Source of the DNA: Rhodococcus sp. UNC23MFCrub1.1
GTDB taxonomy: Bacteria > Actinomycetota > Actinomycetes > Mycobacteriales > Mycobacteriaceae
Assembly (NCBI RefSeq): GCF_000686025.1
Contig: NZ_JMLQ01000009.1
Span: forward strand, 62,001 to 126,000
Direction: 5' to 3'
DNA length: 64,000 bases
Shown: piece by piece, positions 24,724 through 33,471 of the stretch
Position numbering within the stretch: the stretch's first letter is position 1
How the letters are laid out: each line of letters starts with the position of its first letter
Position numbers and translations under genes: made by a program
The notes under the pieces: generated by a model
What the model was told of the DNA's origin: nothing
What the model saw: only the letters and a program-made list of their open reading frames with translations
Database searches by the model: none

Positions 24724-27072
24724 ATGAGCCACGCGATCACCTCGACCTATCGATTCCAGCTACGGGGTGATCGCTTCACTCTCCGCGATGCCGCGTCGCT
24801 GGTTCCCTATCTCGCCGAACTCGGTGTCTCCCACGTCTATCTGTCGCCGATCCTGACGGCGGCCGAGGGCTCCACCCACGGGTACGACGTCACCGATCCG
24901 CGCACCGTCTCCGAGGCACTCGGTGGTCGAGCCGCTCTCGAGGACCTCGTCGCCGAGTGCCGGTCCCACGGCCTGGGCGTCGTGGTCGACATCGTGCCCA
25001 ACCACCTCGGTGTGGCCACGGCGCGGGAGAACCCGTTCTGGTGGGACGTGCTGAGACACGGACGCGCATCGCAGTACGCCTCGTGGTTCGACATCGACTG
25101 GGCCGGTGCGGAGCGCATCGCGCTCCCCGTGCTGGGCGACGATGCCGACGTGAACGAACTCTCGGTCGACCGGTCGGGAGACGAGGCCACGCTGGCCTAC
25201 TACGAGAACCGCTTCCCGGTGGACCCTGCGACCGACGACGGCGGGGACGACGCGAAAGCACTGCACGACAAGCAGTCCTACGAACTGGTCGGATGGCGCT
25301 CCGGGCGCATCGGGTACCGCCGGTTCTTCTCCGTCAGCGACCTGGCCGGTCTCCGTCAGGAGGACCCCGCGGTCTTCGACGCGACGCACGCCGAGGTCGG
25401 CAGCTGGTTCCGCGACGGTCTCGTCGACGGTGTGCGCGTCGACCATCCGGACGGGCTCACCGCACCGGCCGAGTATCTCGCTCGCTTGCGGGGCGTCGTC
25501 GGACCCGACTCGTGGCTCGTCGTCGAGAAGATCCTCACCGCCGAGGAGCCGCTCGACGTCACCCTTCCCGTCGACGGAACCACCGGGTACGACGCTCTCG
25601 CCGATCTCGGTGGGGTGTTCCTCGACCCGTCGGGCGAGGAGCCGCTGACGCGACTGTCGTCGGACGTCACCGGCCACGCGGGGGACGCACACTGGGTGCA
25701 CGAGGCCGAGCGGACCATCAAGGCCGACACGGCGAGCACACAGCTCGCTCCCGAGGTGCGGCGCCTGGTCGCGGCGATCGCCCGCGACACCGGAACGTCG
25801 TTCGACGCCGACCTCGCCCGCGAGGCCGTGACCGAGATCGTCGCCCGCATGCCGGTGTACCGCTCCGACTACGCGCCGCTGGCCGGCATGCTGCCCCGCC
25901 TGCTCGGCGACGTCGCCGCGGATCGCCCCGAACTGGTTCCCGCCCTCGATGTCGTCGCGGCCGCCGTGGCCGCACGCGGCGAGGCGTCGGGACGTCTGCA
26001 GCAGGTCGCGGGCGCCGTGATGGCGAAGAGCGTCGAGGACTGCATGTTCTACCGCACGTCGCGGCTGGTCTCGCTCCAGGAGGTCGGCGGTGACCCGTCC
26101 CGCTTCGGTCGGTCGGTGCCGGAGTTCCACCTCCGCCTGTCCGAGCGGGCCCGGCTGTGGCCTGCCGCGATGACGACCCTCTCGACACACGACACCAAGC
26201 GCGGCGAGGACGTCCGGGCGCGCATCGGCGTGCTGTCTCAGGTGCCCGACCTGTGGCGCGCGTGCCTGAGCGACTGGGAGGAGCAGGCTCCGTCGCCCAA
26301 CGGGTCCACCGGACTCTTCTTGTGGCAGAACATCGTCGGCACCTGGCCGACCGACGGCGTGGTCACGGACGAGTACCGCGAGCGACTGCACGCCTACGCC
26401 GAGAAGGCCATCCGCGAGGCGGGCTCGTACACCGGCTGGAACGACGTGGACGAGGACTTCGAGTCTGCCGTCCACACGTGGATCGACGGCATCGTCGACG
26501 GAGCGGTGGCTCCCTCGCTCACGACGTTCGTCCAGCAGATCGCTCCGCACGCATGGAGCGATTCGCTCGGACAGAAGCTCCTCCACCTGGCGGGTCCCGG
26601 CATCCCGGACATCTACCAGGGCACGGAGCTGTGGGAGGACTCTCTCGTCGACCCCGACAACCGCCGGGACGTGGACTACGACGCCCGCAAGGCTCTCCTG
26701 GACATCGACGGGACGCCGGCGCTCGACGCGAGCGGCGCCGCCAAGTTCCACGTGACCCGGTGTGCCGCACGGCTGCGCCGCGACCGTACGGACAGCTTCG
26801 TGGGCGGGTCCTACGTTCCGGTGTTCGCGACCGGCGCCGCCGCCGACCACGTCGTGGCGTTCGGTCGTGGACCCGCCGAGTGTGACGCCGACGTCGTCGC
26901 CGTCGCCACGCGGTGGTCGATGCGCCTCGGCGAGGCCGGATGGGGTGACACCTCGCTGGCGTTGCCGGACGGTGAGTGGACCGACCTCGTGAATGGTGGG
27001 TCGTTCAGCGGAACGGTCACCGTGTCCTCACTGCTCTCCGCGCTCCCGGTCGCGCTCCTCGTCCGACGGTGA
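24724..27072 (+). CDS. treY: Maltooligosyl trehalose synthase
   Basis: TreY rearranges the reducing-end glucose of maltodextrins to an alpha,alpha-1,1 linkage, giving maltooligosyl trehalose. The 782-residue GH13 enzyme opens with ITSTYRFQL and has YLSPILTAAEGSTHGYDV, DIVPNHLG, the nucleophile region DGVRVDHPDGL, VVEKILTAEE and TLSTHDTKRGEDVRARI. The ATG at 24724 follows a GGAAG ribosome site. treZ, which releases trehalose and usually follows in actinobacteria, is not next to it here. A strong hairpin follows the gene. Confidence 0.95.
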   Translation: MSHAITSTYRFQLRGDRFTLRDAASLVPYLAELGVSHVYLSPILTAAEGSTHGYDVTDPRTVSEALGGRAALEDLVAECRSHGLGVVVDIVPNHLGVATARENPFWWDVLRHGRASQYASWFDIDWAGAERIALPVLGDDADVNELSVDRSGDEATLAYYENRFPVDPATDDGGDDAKALHDKQSYELVGWRSGRIGYRRFFSVSDLAGLRQEDPAVFDATHAEVGSWFRDGLVDGVRVDHPDGLTAPAEYLARLRGVVGPDSWLVVEKILTAEEPLDVTLPVDGTTGYDALADLGGVFLDPSGEEPLTRLSSDVTGHAGDAHWVHEAERTIKADTASTQLAPEVRRLVAAIARDTGTSFDADLAREAVTEIVARMPVYRSDYAPLAGMLPRLLGDVAADRPELVPALDVVAAAVAARGEASGRLQQVAGAVMAKSVEDCMFYRTSRLVSLQEVGGDPSRFGRSVPEFHLRLSERARLWPAAMTTLSTHDTKRGEDVRARIGVLSQVPDLWRACLSDWEEQAPSPNGSTGLFLWQNIVGTWPTDGVVTDEYRERLHAYAEKAIREAGSYTGWNDVDEDFESAVHTWIDGIVDGAVAPSLTTFVQQIAPHAWSDSLGQKLLHLAGPGIPDIYQGTELWEDSLVDPDNRRDVDYDARKALLDIDGTPALDASGAAKFHVTRCAARLRRDRTDSFVGGSYVPVFATGAAADHVVAFGRGPAECDADVVAVATRWSMRLGEAGWGDTSLALPDGEWTDLVNGGSFSGTVTVSSLLSALPVALLVRR

Positions 27073-27089
27073 CCTGATCTCGAGGTGAA

Positions 27090-27138
27090 CCGGTCACGCG
27101 CGCAGACCACCCCTCCTCGGGGCTGCGTGCGTGACCGG
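27090..27138. terminator. Bidirectional terminator between treY and the lipid operon
   Basis: A 16-base inverted repeat with one G-T pair (27090-27105 and 27123-27138, arms beginning CCGGTCACGC) encloses a 17-base loop between two convergent genes. It is placed to end both transcripts. T-runs are lacking, as is usual in this GC range. Confidence 0.7.
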
Positions 27139-27151
27139 AAGTCGGGCCCGC

Positions 27152-27946
27152 TCAGGCCTTGCGGGGCGGGAGCGGAACGAAGTAGCTGGTGCGCTGCTGG
27201 TACTCGCGGTATCCGGGCCGCTCCGCCATGTGCTGCTCGAGCAGCCGCGCACCCGTAGCGAACACGAGGAAGTACGTCATGGCGACCGGCGAGAGCACGG
27301 TCAGCACACCGGGCCAGTGCGCCGCGGAGACCAGGAATATGCCCCACCAGACACAGGCGTCACCGAAGTAGTTGGGGTGGCGCGTGTACCGCCACAAGCC
27401 CCGGTCCATGATGGTGCCCTTGCGGGACGCGTCCGCCTTGAAGGCGTCCATCTGACGATCCCCCACCGTCTCGAAGACGATGCCCAGGACCCACAGAGCG
27501 ACGCCCACCGCAGTGACGACGCCGAACGATCCGTCGGACACGGCGGCGACCTGCACCGGCAGCGACACGAACCACAGTGCGACACCCTGCGTGAGATAGA
27601 TCTTGCGGATCGCGTACACAGCGGGGCTGCCCGGCGCGTTCGACAGCATCTTCTCGTACCGCGGGTCCTCGCCCTTGCCCCGTGAGCGGCGGAACATCGA
27701 GACCGCGAGACGGGTGCCCCAGGCTCCGACGAGCACCAGCATCAGCACTCGCCGCCACCCGTCGCCGGACCCGGCCAGTGCCGCGGCGATCGCCACCGCG
27801 ACGAAGCCTGCCCCCCAGCTCACGTCGACCACGTTGTGCCGACCGATACGGAAGCCGACGACCGCGGTGACGGTGAGGACAACCGCCACCGCCAGCAGGG
27901 AGAACGCCGACACGACGGCCAGATCGGACCAGGAGAAGTCCGTCAT
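27152..27946 (-). CDS. DUF1295 family membrane protein (steroid 5-alpha-reductase-like fold)
   Basis: A 264-residue protein with about six to seven membrane helices and the C-terminal segment DRGLWRYTRHPNYFGDACVWWG typical of the DUF1295/ICMT-like reductase superfamily. That segment binds NADPH or SAM in relatives. It is the last gene of the lipid-modification operon and corresponds in position to Rv0446c. Reduction of a methylene or unsaturated fatty acyl intermediate is a reasonable guess but not shown. The ATG overlaps the preceding methyltransferase stop (ATGA). Confidence 0.85.
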   Translation of the reverse strand: MTDFSWSDLAVVSAFSLLAVAVVLTVTAVVGFRIGRHNVVDVSWGAGFVAVAIAAALAGSGDGWRRVLMLVLVGAWGTRLAVSMFRRSRGKGEDPRYEKMLSNAPGSPAVYAIRKIYLTQGVALWFVSLPVQVAAVSDGSFGVVTAVGVALWVLGIVFETVGDRQMDAFKADASRKGTIMDRGLWRYTRHPNYFGDACVWWGIFLVSAAHWPGVLTVLSPVAMTYFLVFATGARLLEQHMAERPGYREYQQRTSYFVPLPPRKA

Positions 27947-29238
27947 CCGTGCGTCCGCACCAGCGGCATCGAGGACACGCCGCGGTCGTCGGGGCGGACG
28001 GACAGGATCTGGTCGACACCCATCCGCCCGTCGCGGAACGCCATTCCGCCGCCCACGAGGTACAGACGCCACACCCGCGCCACCTCGTCTCCGACGAGTG
28101 CGACCAGATCGTCCCAGCGGCTCTCGAAGGTCGCGTACCAGGCGTCGACGGTGCGGACGTAGTGCTCGCGCAGGGCGTGCACGTCGCGGACCTCGAGACC
28201 CGACTCCTCGATCATGGCGACCGTCGCGCCCACGGGCCGCATGTACATGTCGGGGGCGATGAACGACTCGATGAAGGCACCGCCGCCAGGGTTGTCCCCC
28301 GCCTTGCGCGACATCTGCTGCACCAGCACCCGGCCGCCGGGCACCACGTTGTCGTGCAGCGCCTTCGCGTAGATCGGATAGTTCTTCTCGCCGACGTGCT
28401 CGCCCATCTCGATGGACGCGACGGCGTCGAAGGGGCCGTCGGGCACCTCTCGGTAGTCCTGGATGCGGATCTCCACCCGGTCCTGCAGGCCGCGGTCCGC
28501 GATGCGCTTGTCGATGAAGGCCTTCTGCTCGCGGGAGATGGTGACGCCGACGACCTGCGCGTCGAAATGTTCCGCCGCGTGCAGGCTCAGCGACCCCCAT
28601 CCGCACCCGACGTCGAGGAACCGCATTCCGGGGCGGCCGAGGCCGATCTTGCGGCACACGAGGTCGAGCTTGTCGCGCTGCGCGTCCTCGAGGCCGTAGT
28701 CGGGCGAGTCCGACGTCCAGTAGCCGCTCGAGTACGCCATCTGCGGGTCGAGCACCATCTCGTAGAACTCGTTCGACAGGTCGTAGTGGTGGCTGATCGC
28801 CGCGCGATCGCGCACCAGCGAGTGCAGCCGACCCTTGATGACCGCCTGCGAGGCGGGGGCGGGAAGAGGGCGGGCCTGCTTCACCCCGACGACACCGAGC
28901 GACGCCGCGGTGCGGACGAGCTCGACGATCGCCTTCGGGCTGGGCCGCACGGCCGTCAGCCGACGGGTGCGCACCACGTCCCACACGTGCGTCAGCGCCT
29001 CGTCGAGGTCACCTTCCACGTCGAGTTCACCGGTGACGTACGCCTGAGCAGCACCCAGTTCCCCCGGGCTCCACAGCAACCGTCGCAGGACGTTCGGGCT
29101 GTACAGCGTCACCTTCGGCGCGTCGGTGGGGCCGGCGGTCGAGCCGTCCCACGCAGTCAGGTGCACCGGCAGCGCGCCGCCGACGAAGGGGGCGATCAGG
29201 TCTTCGAGCCGTGCGGCCACGGTGGGGGTGCCGGTCAT
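27943..29238 (-). CDS. SAM-dependent cyclopropane-fatty-acid synthase family methyltransferase (second copy)
   Basis: A 431-residue enzyme with an N-terminal lipid-binding-type domain and a C-terminal class I methyltransferase fold. SAM and active-site motifs are visible: HYDLSNEFYEMVLDPQMAYS, FLDVGCGWGSLSLHAAEHF, VVGVTISREQK and SIEMGEHVGEKNY. The family methylates double bonds of membrane phospholipid acyl chains, giving cyclopropane or methyl-branched products. It differs clearly from the upstream paralogue, for example VGEKNY where the other copy has VGHQYW. The ATG overlaps the upstream stop (ATGA). The exact product cannot be read from sequence. Confidence 0.9.
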   Translation of the reverse strand: MTGTPTVAARLEDLIAPFVGGALPVHLTAWDGSTAGPTDAPKVTLYSPNVLRRLLWSPGELGAAQAYVTGELDVEGDLDEALTHVWDVVRTRRLTAVRPSPKAIVELVRTAASLGVVGVKQARPLPAPASQAVIKGRLHSLVRDRAAISHHYDLSNEFYEMVLDPQMAYSSGYWTSDSPDYGLEDAQRDKLDLVCRKIGLGRPGMRFLDVGCGWGSLSLHAAEHFDAQVVGVTISREQKAFIDKRIADRGLQDRVEIRIQDYREVPDGPFDAVASIEMGEHVGEKNYPIYAKALHDNVVPGGRVLVQQMSRKAGDNPGGGAFIESFIAPDMYMRPVGATVAMIEESGLEVRDVHALREHYVRTVDAWYATFESRWDDLVALVGDEVARVWRLYLVGGGMAFRDGRMGVDQILSVRPDDRGVSSMPLVRTHG

Positions 29239-30509
29239 CGGTCGCTCCTTCGTTCGAGCAGGATCTGCTGGACATCGATGTAGCCGGAGCCGAAACCGGC
29301 CTCGGAATAGCAGAGGTAGAAGTGCCACATGCGGGCGAACACGTCGTCGAAGCCCAGCATCCGGGCCTCCTCGGCGTGCGCGTGGAAGCGCTCGTCCCAC
29401 AGGCGCAGGGTGCGGGCGTAGTGGTCGCCGATGGACAGACGCTCTCGCACGCGCAGCGTCGTCTCCTTCTCGGTGATGCTCTCGATCGCGCGGATCGACG
29501 GGAGGAACCCGCCGGGGAAGATGTACTTGTGTACCCACGTGTACGTGTTGCGCGTGGCCAGCATGCGCTCGTGCGGCATGGTGATGGCCTGGATCGCCAC
29601 CTTGCCTCCGGGGGCGAGCAACGAGTCGATGGTGCGGAAGTACTCGCCCCAGTACTGGTGTCCCACGGCCTCGATCATCTCGACGGACACGATCGCGTCG
29701 TACTCGCCGTCGACCAGCCGGTAGTCCAGGAGATCGACCTGGACCCGGTCGGCGTGGCCGGCGGCGTCGATGCGCTTGCACGCGAGTTCCAGTTGCTCGG
29801 TGGACAGGGTCACCGACCGCACCGTGGCACCGCGTTCGGCGGCGCGGATGGCGAGTTCGCCCCAGCCCGTGCCGATTTCCAGAACGCGTGTTCCCGCGCT
29901 CACCCCCGCGCGATCGAGCAGTCGATCGATCTTGGACCGCTGCGCGGCGGCGATGTCGTCCCATCCGGGCTGCGGGGTCAGCGACGGGAACAGCGCACTC
30001 GAGTAGGTCATGGTCTCGTCCAGGAACAGTTCGAACATCTCGTTCGACAGGTCGTAGTGGCGCGAGATGTTCGAGCGCGTGTTGCTCGTGGTGTTGGTCT
30101 CGGAGACCGGCTGCTTGGGGATGTACAGGCCGCGCAGGCGTTGCAACCACTTCGGGATGAGGGTCGCCATGCGTTCGGCGAAGACACCGAGTGCCGCCGT
30201 GAGGTCGGGCGCGTCCCAGTCGCCGGCCATGTAGGCCTCACCGAATCCGATGAGCCCACTCTCCCCCACGCGCGCCGCGAAGTCGCGTGGGCGGTGGATC
30301 GTCATCACCGGGGCGGTGGGATCGTTCGCGCCACCTCCGATGACTACGCCGTTCGGCATCTCGACCCGGATCGCGAGATGTTCTGCCGCCCTGCGGAAGA
30401 GAGCGTCGGCGACGGGCGCGGCGAGGCGCGCCTTGACGGTGACCGGCGCCGTCGCGATGGAGGGCCAACGTTCGGCGTCGACGGTCGATGCCACGGCGTA
30501 CTGAGTCAT
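29235..30509 (-). CDS. Cyclopropane-fatty-acid synthase family methyltransferase (first copy, UfaA1-like; internal start)
   Basis: This is the methyltransferase part of a longer frame, 424 residues if translated from the ATG at 30509. A GAAGG ribosome site seven bases upstream makes independent initiation plausible. Motifs are HYDLSNEMFELFLDETMTYSS, VLEIGTGWGELAIRAAERG, VTLSTEQLELA and SVEMIEAVGHQYWGEYF, close to cyclopropane synthases and mycobacterial UfaA1 (Rv0447c). It should transfer methyl from SAM to an unsaturated acyl chain. See the entry for 29235-31337 for the alternative that it is fused to DUF1365. Confidence 0.85.
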   Translation of the reverse strand: MTQYAVASTVDAERWPSIATAPVTVKARLAAPVADALFRRAAEHLAIRVEMPNGVVIGGGANDPTAPVMTIHRPRDFAARVGESGLIGFGEAYMAGDWDAPDLTAALGVFAERMATLIPKWLQRLRGLYIPKQPVSETNTTSNTRSNISRHYDLSNEMFELFLDETMTYSSALFPSLTPQPGWDDIAAAQRSKIDRLLDRAGVSAGTRVLEIGTGWGELAIRAAERGATVRSVTLSTEQLELACKRIDAAGHADRVQVDLLDYRLVDGEYDAIVSVEMIEAVGHQYWGEYFRTIDSLLAPGGKVAIQAITMPHERMLATRNTYTWVHKYIFPGGFLPSIRAIESITEKETTLRVRERLSIGDHYARTLRLWDERFHAHAEEARMLGFDDVFARMWHFYLCYSEAGFGSGYIDVQQILLERRSDR

Positions 30510-31337
30510 CCTGGTGCCTTCTGATCGAGGGGGTACTGCCGAGCCGAGCGGAGTGGAGAGCGGACCGTGCCGGTCCACCACGGCGGGTACGTCGCCGCGC
30601 ACCGGCGGACGCGGAACCGTGCGGAGCCCACGCGCCCACAACCCGATCCCCTGACGCCGGATGCGCGCGGTGACCACGTGCGGGGCGAGGGGGGCTCGTG
30701 CGAGAACGCCCAGGACGCGGCCCGTCGTCGCGGGGCGTCCGGTGCCGGACATGACCGCGACGAACGGGGGGTGCCCGTCCCGGAGCAGCGTGATCGACAG
30801 GGCGAGGGAGCCGTCGGGCTCCGGGAGGCGCATCGCGTACTCCCCGCTGACGTCGTTGAACGGCGAGACGTAGAACTCCTTGGGCGTGCGCGCCGCCCCG
30901 CGCGCGTCCGTGTCCAGCAGGTAGCGGTGACGTTCGCCGTAGGTGTTGTGCACCTCGGCGACCACGTGCTCGACGCGGCCGGCGACATCGTGCAGCCAGT
31001 AGACCGTCAGGGGGTTGAAGACGTACCCGAGAACACGAGCGTTGGTCAGCATCGTGATCCGCCCCGCGACGGGTACCCGGCCGTGTGCCCGGAGGAAGTC
31101 GTCGAGGTTGGCCCGCAGCGTCGCCGACGGATCGCCCACGTGGTCGGCGGCGTCGATCTTCGCGAACGGCGCGAGCGGACCGGGCAGCGACGGGAGTGCG
31201 TCGATGTCGACGAACCACGAGTAGCTGCGATACGTGAACTCGTTCTCGATCGGCTCGCGCCGCACGTGCCTGATGGAGGTCTCGTACATCATGGCGGTGC
31301 GAGTACCGGCAGCGGCGCGGGTGTCGACGGCGGTCAT
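29235..31337 (-). CDS. Continuous DUF1365 plus cyclopropane-synthase reading frame (possible fusion protein)
   Basis: One frame of 700 residues starts at ATG 31337 and runs through a DUF1365 domain (about 1-276) directly into the methyltransferase (277-700) without a stop. DUF1365 is shown by MMYETSIRHVRREPIENEFTYRSY, FNPLTVYWLHD, VVAEVHNTYGERHRY and FYVSPFND. Its role is unknown, but it regularly accompanies such methyltransferases (Rv0448c with Rv0447c). The linker is Pro/Arg-rich. Either this is a true fusion, or the DUF1365 stop has been lost and the methyltransferase also starts internally. The upstream junction with the oxidase is an ATGA overlap. Confidence 0.7.
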   Translation of the reverse strand: MTAVDTRAAAGTRTAMMYETSIRHVRREPIENEFTYRSYSWFVDIDALPSLPGPLAPFAKIDAADHVGDPSATLRANLDDFLRAHGRVPVAGRITMLTNARVLGYVFNPLTVYWLHDVAGRVEHVVAEVHNTYGERHRYLLDTDARGAARTPKEFYVSPFNDVSGEYAMRLPEPDGSLALSITLLRDGHPPFVAVMSGTGRPATTGRVLGVLARAPLAPHVVTARIRRQGIGLWARGLRTVPRPPVRGDVPAVVDRHGPLSTPLGSAVPPRSEGTRMTQYAVASTVDAERWPSIATAPVTVKARLAAPVADALFRRAAEHLAIRVEMPNGVVIGGGANDPTAPVMTIHRPRDFAARVGESGLIGFGEAYMAGDWDAPDLTAALGVFAERMATLIPKWLQRLRGLYIPKQPVSETNTTSNTRSNISRHYDLSNEMFELFLDETMTYSSALFPSLTPQPGWDDIAAAQRSKIDRLLDRAGVSAGTRVLEIGTGWGELAIRAAERGATVRSVTLSTEQLELACKRIDAAGHADRVQVDLLDYRLVDGEYDAIVSVEMIEAVGHQYWGEYFRTIDSLLAPGGKVAIQAITMPHERMLATRNTYTWVHKYIFPGGFLPSIRAIESITEKETTLRVRERLSIGDHYARTLRLWDERFHAHAEEARMLGFDDVFARMWHFYLCYSEAGFGSGYIDVQQILLERRSDR

Positions 31338-32632
31338 GCCCAGACCCCGCCCAGACGTTCCGCCGCGCGCAGGCCCGAGGCCGCACCGTCCTCGTGGAAG
31401 CCCCACCCGTGGTAGGCGCCCGCGAAGGCGACCAGGTCGGTGTCGAGCTCCCCGAGTCGCGCCTGCGCGGCGACCGACTCGGACGTGTAAAGGGGATGCT
31501 CGTACCGCATCGTCTCGAGCACGGCGGACGGGTCGAGTGCGGCACCCTCGGCCGTGGGATCGTCCTCGTCGCCCAACGTCACGAGGTACCGGGAGCCGGT
31601 GTCGGGCAGCCGCTGCAGCCGTGACATGTCATAGGTGACCACCACTCCGCCCGGCGCCGCATCGCACGCCGGCATGCGGTAGTTCCACGAGGCGCGGGCA
31701 CGCCGCAGACGCGGGAGCACGCTCTCGTCGGTGTGGAGCCGAGCAACGTTGGGCGAGTACGGCATGGCACCGAGAACGAGGTGCTCCGTCGAGGTGGGCT
31801 CGGCGAGCATCTTCAGCGCCTGCTGGGGATGCGTCGCGACGACGACGGCATCGACCGTCTCCGTGTGCCCGGAGGCGTCCTCGATCTCGACCGACCGGTC
31901 GCCCCGACGGATGGCGGCCACCGGTGTGCCCGAACGGATCTCGGCGATCGTCTCGGCGACACGCTCGACGTAGCGGGCGGATCCACCGGTCACGGTGCGC
32001 CAGGTCGGCGAACCGCCGACGCCGAGCATCCCGTGATGCTCGAGAAACGAGAAGAGGTACCGGGCCGGGTAGTCCAGGGCCCGTGACGGCTCGCACGACC
32101 ACACGGCGGACACGAGGGGCGTCATGAAGTGCGATTCGAAGTACTGCGAGAACTCGTGCCGGGCAAGCACATCGGCGACCGTCGCATCGTCGTCGCCGGA
32201 CGCGAGCAGCGCACGGGCGACACGGTGGAAGCGGGTGACCTCGAGCAGCATCCGCAGGTAGCGACCGCGGACCACGCTGCCGGGGCCGGGGATCAGCCCG
32301 GAGAGGCCCTGCCCACCCGAGTACTCGAGCCCGCATCCGTCGCAGCGGATCGACATGCTCATGTCCGATTCCTGTGTCGGAATGTCCAATTCGCGAAACA
32401 GTCGCTGCAGTGTCGGGTATGTCCGGTCGTTGTGGACGATGAAGCCCGTGTCCACGGGCAGATCACCCTGCGGGGTGGACACGACGTGGGTGTCCGCGTG
32501 ACCGCCGAGACGGCCGTCGGCCTCGTACAGCGTGACGCGAGCAGTCTTCGACAGCACGTACGCTGCCGTGAGGCCGGCGACGCCGGCGCCGACCACGGCG
32601 ATGCGCCGGTCGGTGTGAGCATCGTGAGCCAT
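31334..32632 (-). CDS. FAD-dependent amine-oxidase-family protein of the lipid operon
   Basis: A 432-residue NAD(P)/FAD protein with IAVVGAGVAGLTAAYVLSK, YEADGRLGGHADTH and a C-terminal FAD segment FAGAYHGWGFHEDGAASG. It corresponds to Rv0449c, the first gene of the similar mycobacterial cluster. In this context it may desaturate or reduce a fatty acyl chain that the methyltransferases act on. That is inference. The ATG at 32632 has GGGAGAAG eight bases upstream and is the likely first gene of the five-domain operon ending at 27152. Confidence 0.88.
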   Translation of the reverse strand: MAHDAHTDRRIAVVGAGVAGLTAAYVLSKTARVTLYEADGRLGGHADTHVVSTPQGDLPVDTGFIVHNDRTYPTLQRLFRELDIPTQESDMSMSIRCDGCGLEYSGGQGLSGLIPGPGSVVRGRYLRMLLEVTRFHRVARALLASGDDDATVADVLARHEFSQYFESHFMTPLVSAVWSCEPSRALDYPARYLFSFLEHHGMLGVGGSPTWRTVTGGSARYVERVAETIAEIRSGTPVAAIRRGDRSVEIEDASGHTETVDAVVVATHPQQALKMLAEPTSTEHLVLGAMPYSPNVARLHTDESVLPRLRRARASWNYRMPACDAAPGGVVVTYDMSRLQRLPDTGSRYLVTLGDEDDPTAEGAALDPSAVLETMRYEHPLYTSESVAAQARLGELDTDLVAFAGAYHGWGFHEDGAASGLRAAERLGGVWA

Positions 32633-32691
32633 GTGTCTTCTCCCTACGTGATGCGATCGGCCGGCCGCTGTGCGTCGGACCGCTCGCAGTG

Positions 32692-33348
32692 TCACTCGGG
32701 TTTCGTAGACGACACCTCGCGCGATTGGTCGACGACGAACTCCCGTACCCGCCGCGACCATGTCCGCGGTGATCGAAGCATGAAGTGACCCGCTCCCGCC
32801 ATCGGAACGAACAAGGCGTCGACACCGCGCGCGGCGGCGCGTTCGGTCGCGGCGCGGGACGCGACGGGGTCGGTCCACCGGTCGACGGTGCCGTGCAGGA
32901 CCAACAGGCGCTGATCGGCGCGCAGGGTGTCGGTCTCCCTGCCATCGGGCCACCACGGCGCCAGCGCGACGAGAGCCACCACGTCGGGGTGCCCCGCGAT
33001 CGCTGCTGCCGTGCGACCGCCCATGGAGTGACCGAGCACGGTGATGGGAGTTCCCGGTCCGTACGTGTCGCGGATCTGCTCGCACGCCCACCACGCGTCC
33101 GCGACGGGACTGCGGTCGGCGCCGTTCCAGCCGCGATACCGGTACTGCAACTGGGTCACCGCGACCGATGGCCCCGTCGCGCGCCGGAGCATGCGAGTGA
33201 AGGGGACCATGCGCAGGGCCGACAGCTGCCACGGACGGGCACGGTCGTGGCTGGTCACTTTGCCGCCGTGCAGAACCAGCACCGCGGAGTCTGCGGGCCC
33301 GGACCGGAGCCCGTGCAGAGTCGGGGCCGCGACGTCGTCAACACTCAT
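32692..33348 (-). CDS. Alpha/beta hydrolase
   Basis: A 218-residue protein with the fold's landmarks: VLVLHGG near the start, the nucleophile elbow VLGHSMGGRTA, an acid candidate in HGTVDRWTDP and the histidine in GAGHFMLR. No lid domain is apparent. The substrate is unknown. It is 59 bases upstream of the FAD oxidase gene on the same strand, so it may be cotranscribed and act on an ester in the same lipid pathway. The ATG start at 33348 is used. Confidence 0.85.
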   Translation of the reverse strand: MSVDDVAAPTLHGLRSGPADSAVLVLHGGKVTSHDRARPWQLSALRMVPFTRMLRRATGPSVAVTQLQYRYRGWNGADRSPVADAWWACEQIRDTYGPGTPITVLGHSMGGRTAAAIAGHPDVVALVALAPWWPDGRETDTLRADQRLLVLHGTVDRWTDPVASRAATERAAARGVDALFVPMAGAGHFMLRSPRTWSRRVREFVVDQSREVSSTKPE

Positions 33349-33440
33349 GGTTCTTGATTCGGGGCGCTCCGGCCGCTGGATGCCTGGCAGTGGCGAACGT
33401 CGCGCCCTCACTGCCGGACGTCAGGGGGGTGACACGACGA

Positions 33441-33468
33441 CGGCCGGACACCTGATGGTGTCCGGCCG
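33441..33468. terminator. Hairpin after tmRNA
   Basis: A 12-bp perfect stem (arm CGGCCGGACACC) with a TGAT loop lies four bases beyond the tmRNA 3' end on the minus strand. It is the probable terminator of ssrA. Confidence 0.75.
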
Positions 33469-33471
33469 TTC

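Noticed and set aside
24760-26850. A 696-codon open frame antisense to treY
   Set aside because: It has the same GC-driven shadow pattern. treY is clearly the coding strand, with intact GH13 motifs.
30506-30988. A separate short frame as the true end of the DUF1365 gene
   Set aside because: It ends with a TGA overlapping the methyltransferase ATG, but its residues are not DUF1365-like. Any gene starting ATG-A would give that TGA. It is kept only as a hint of a past frame change.
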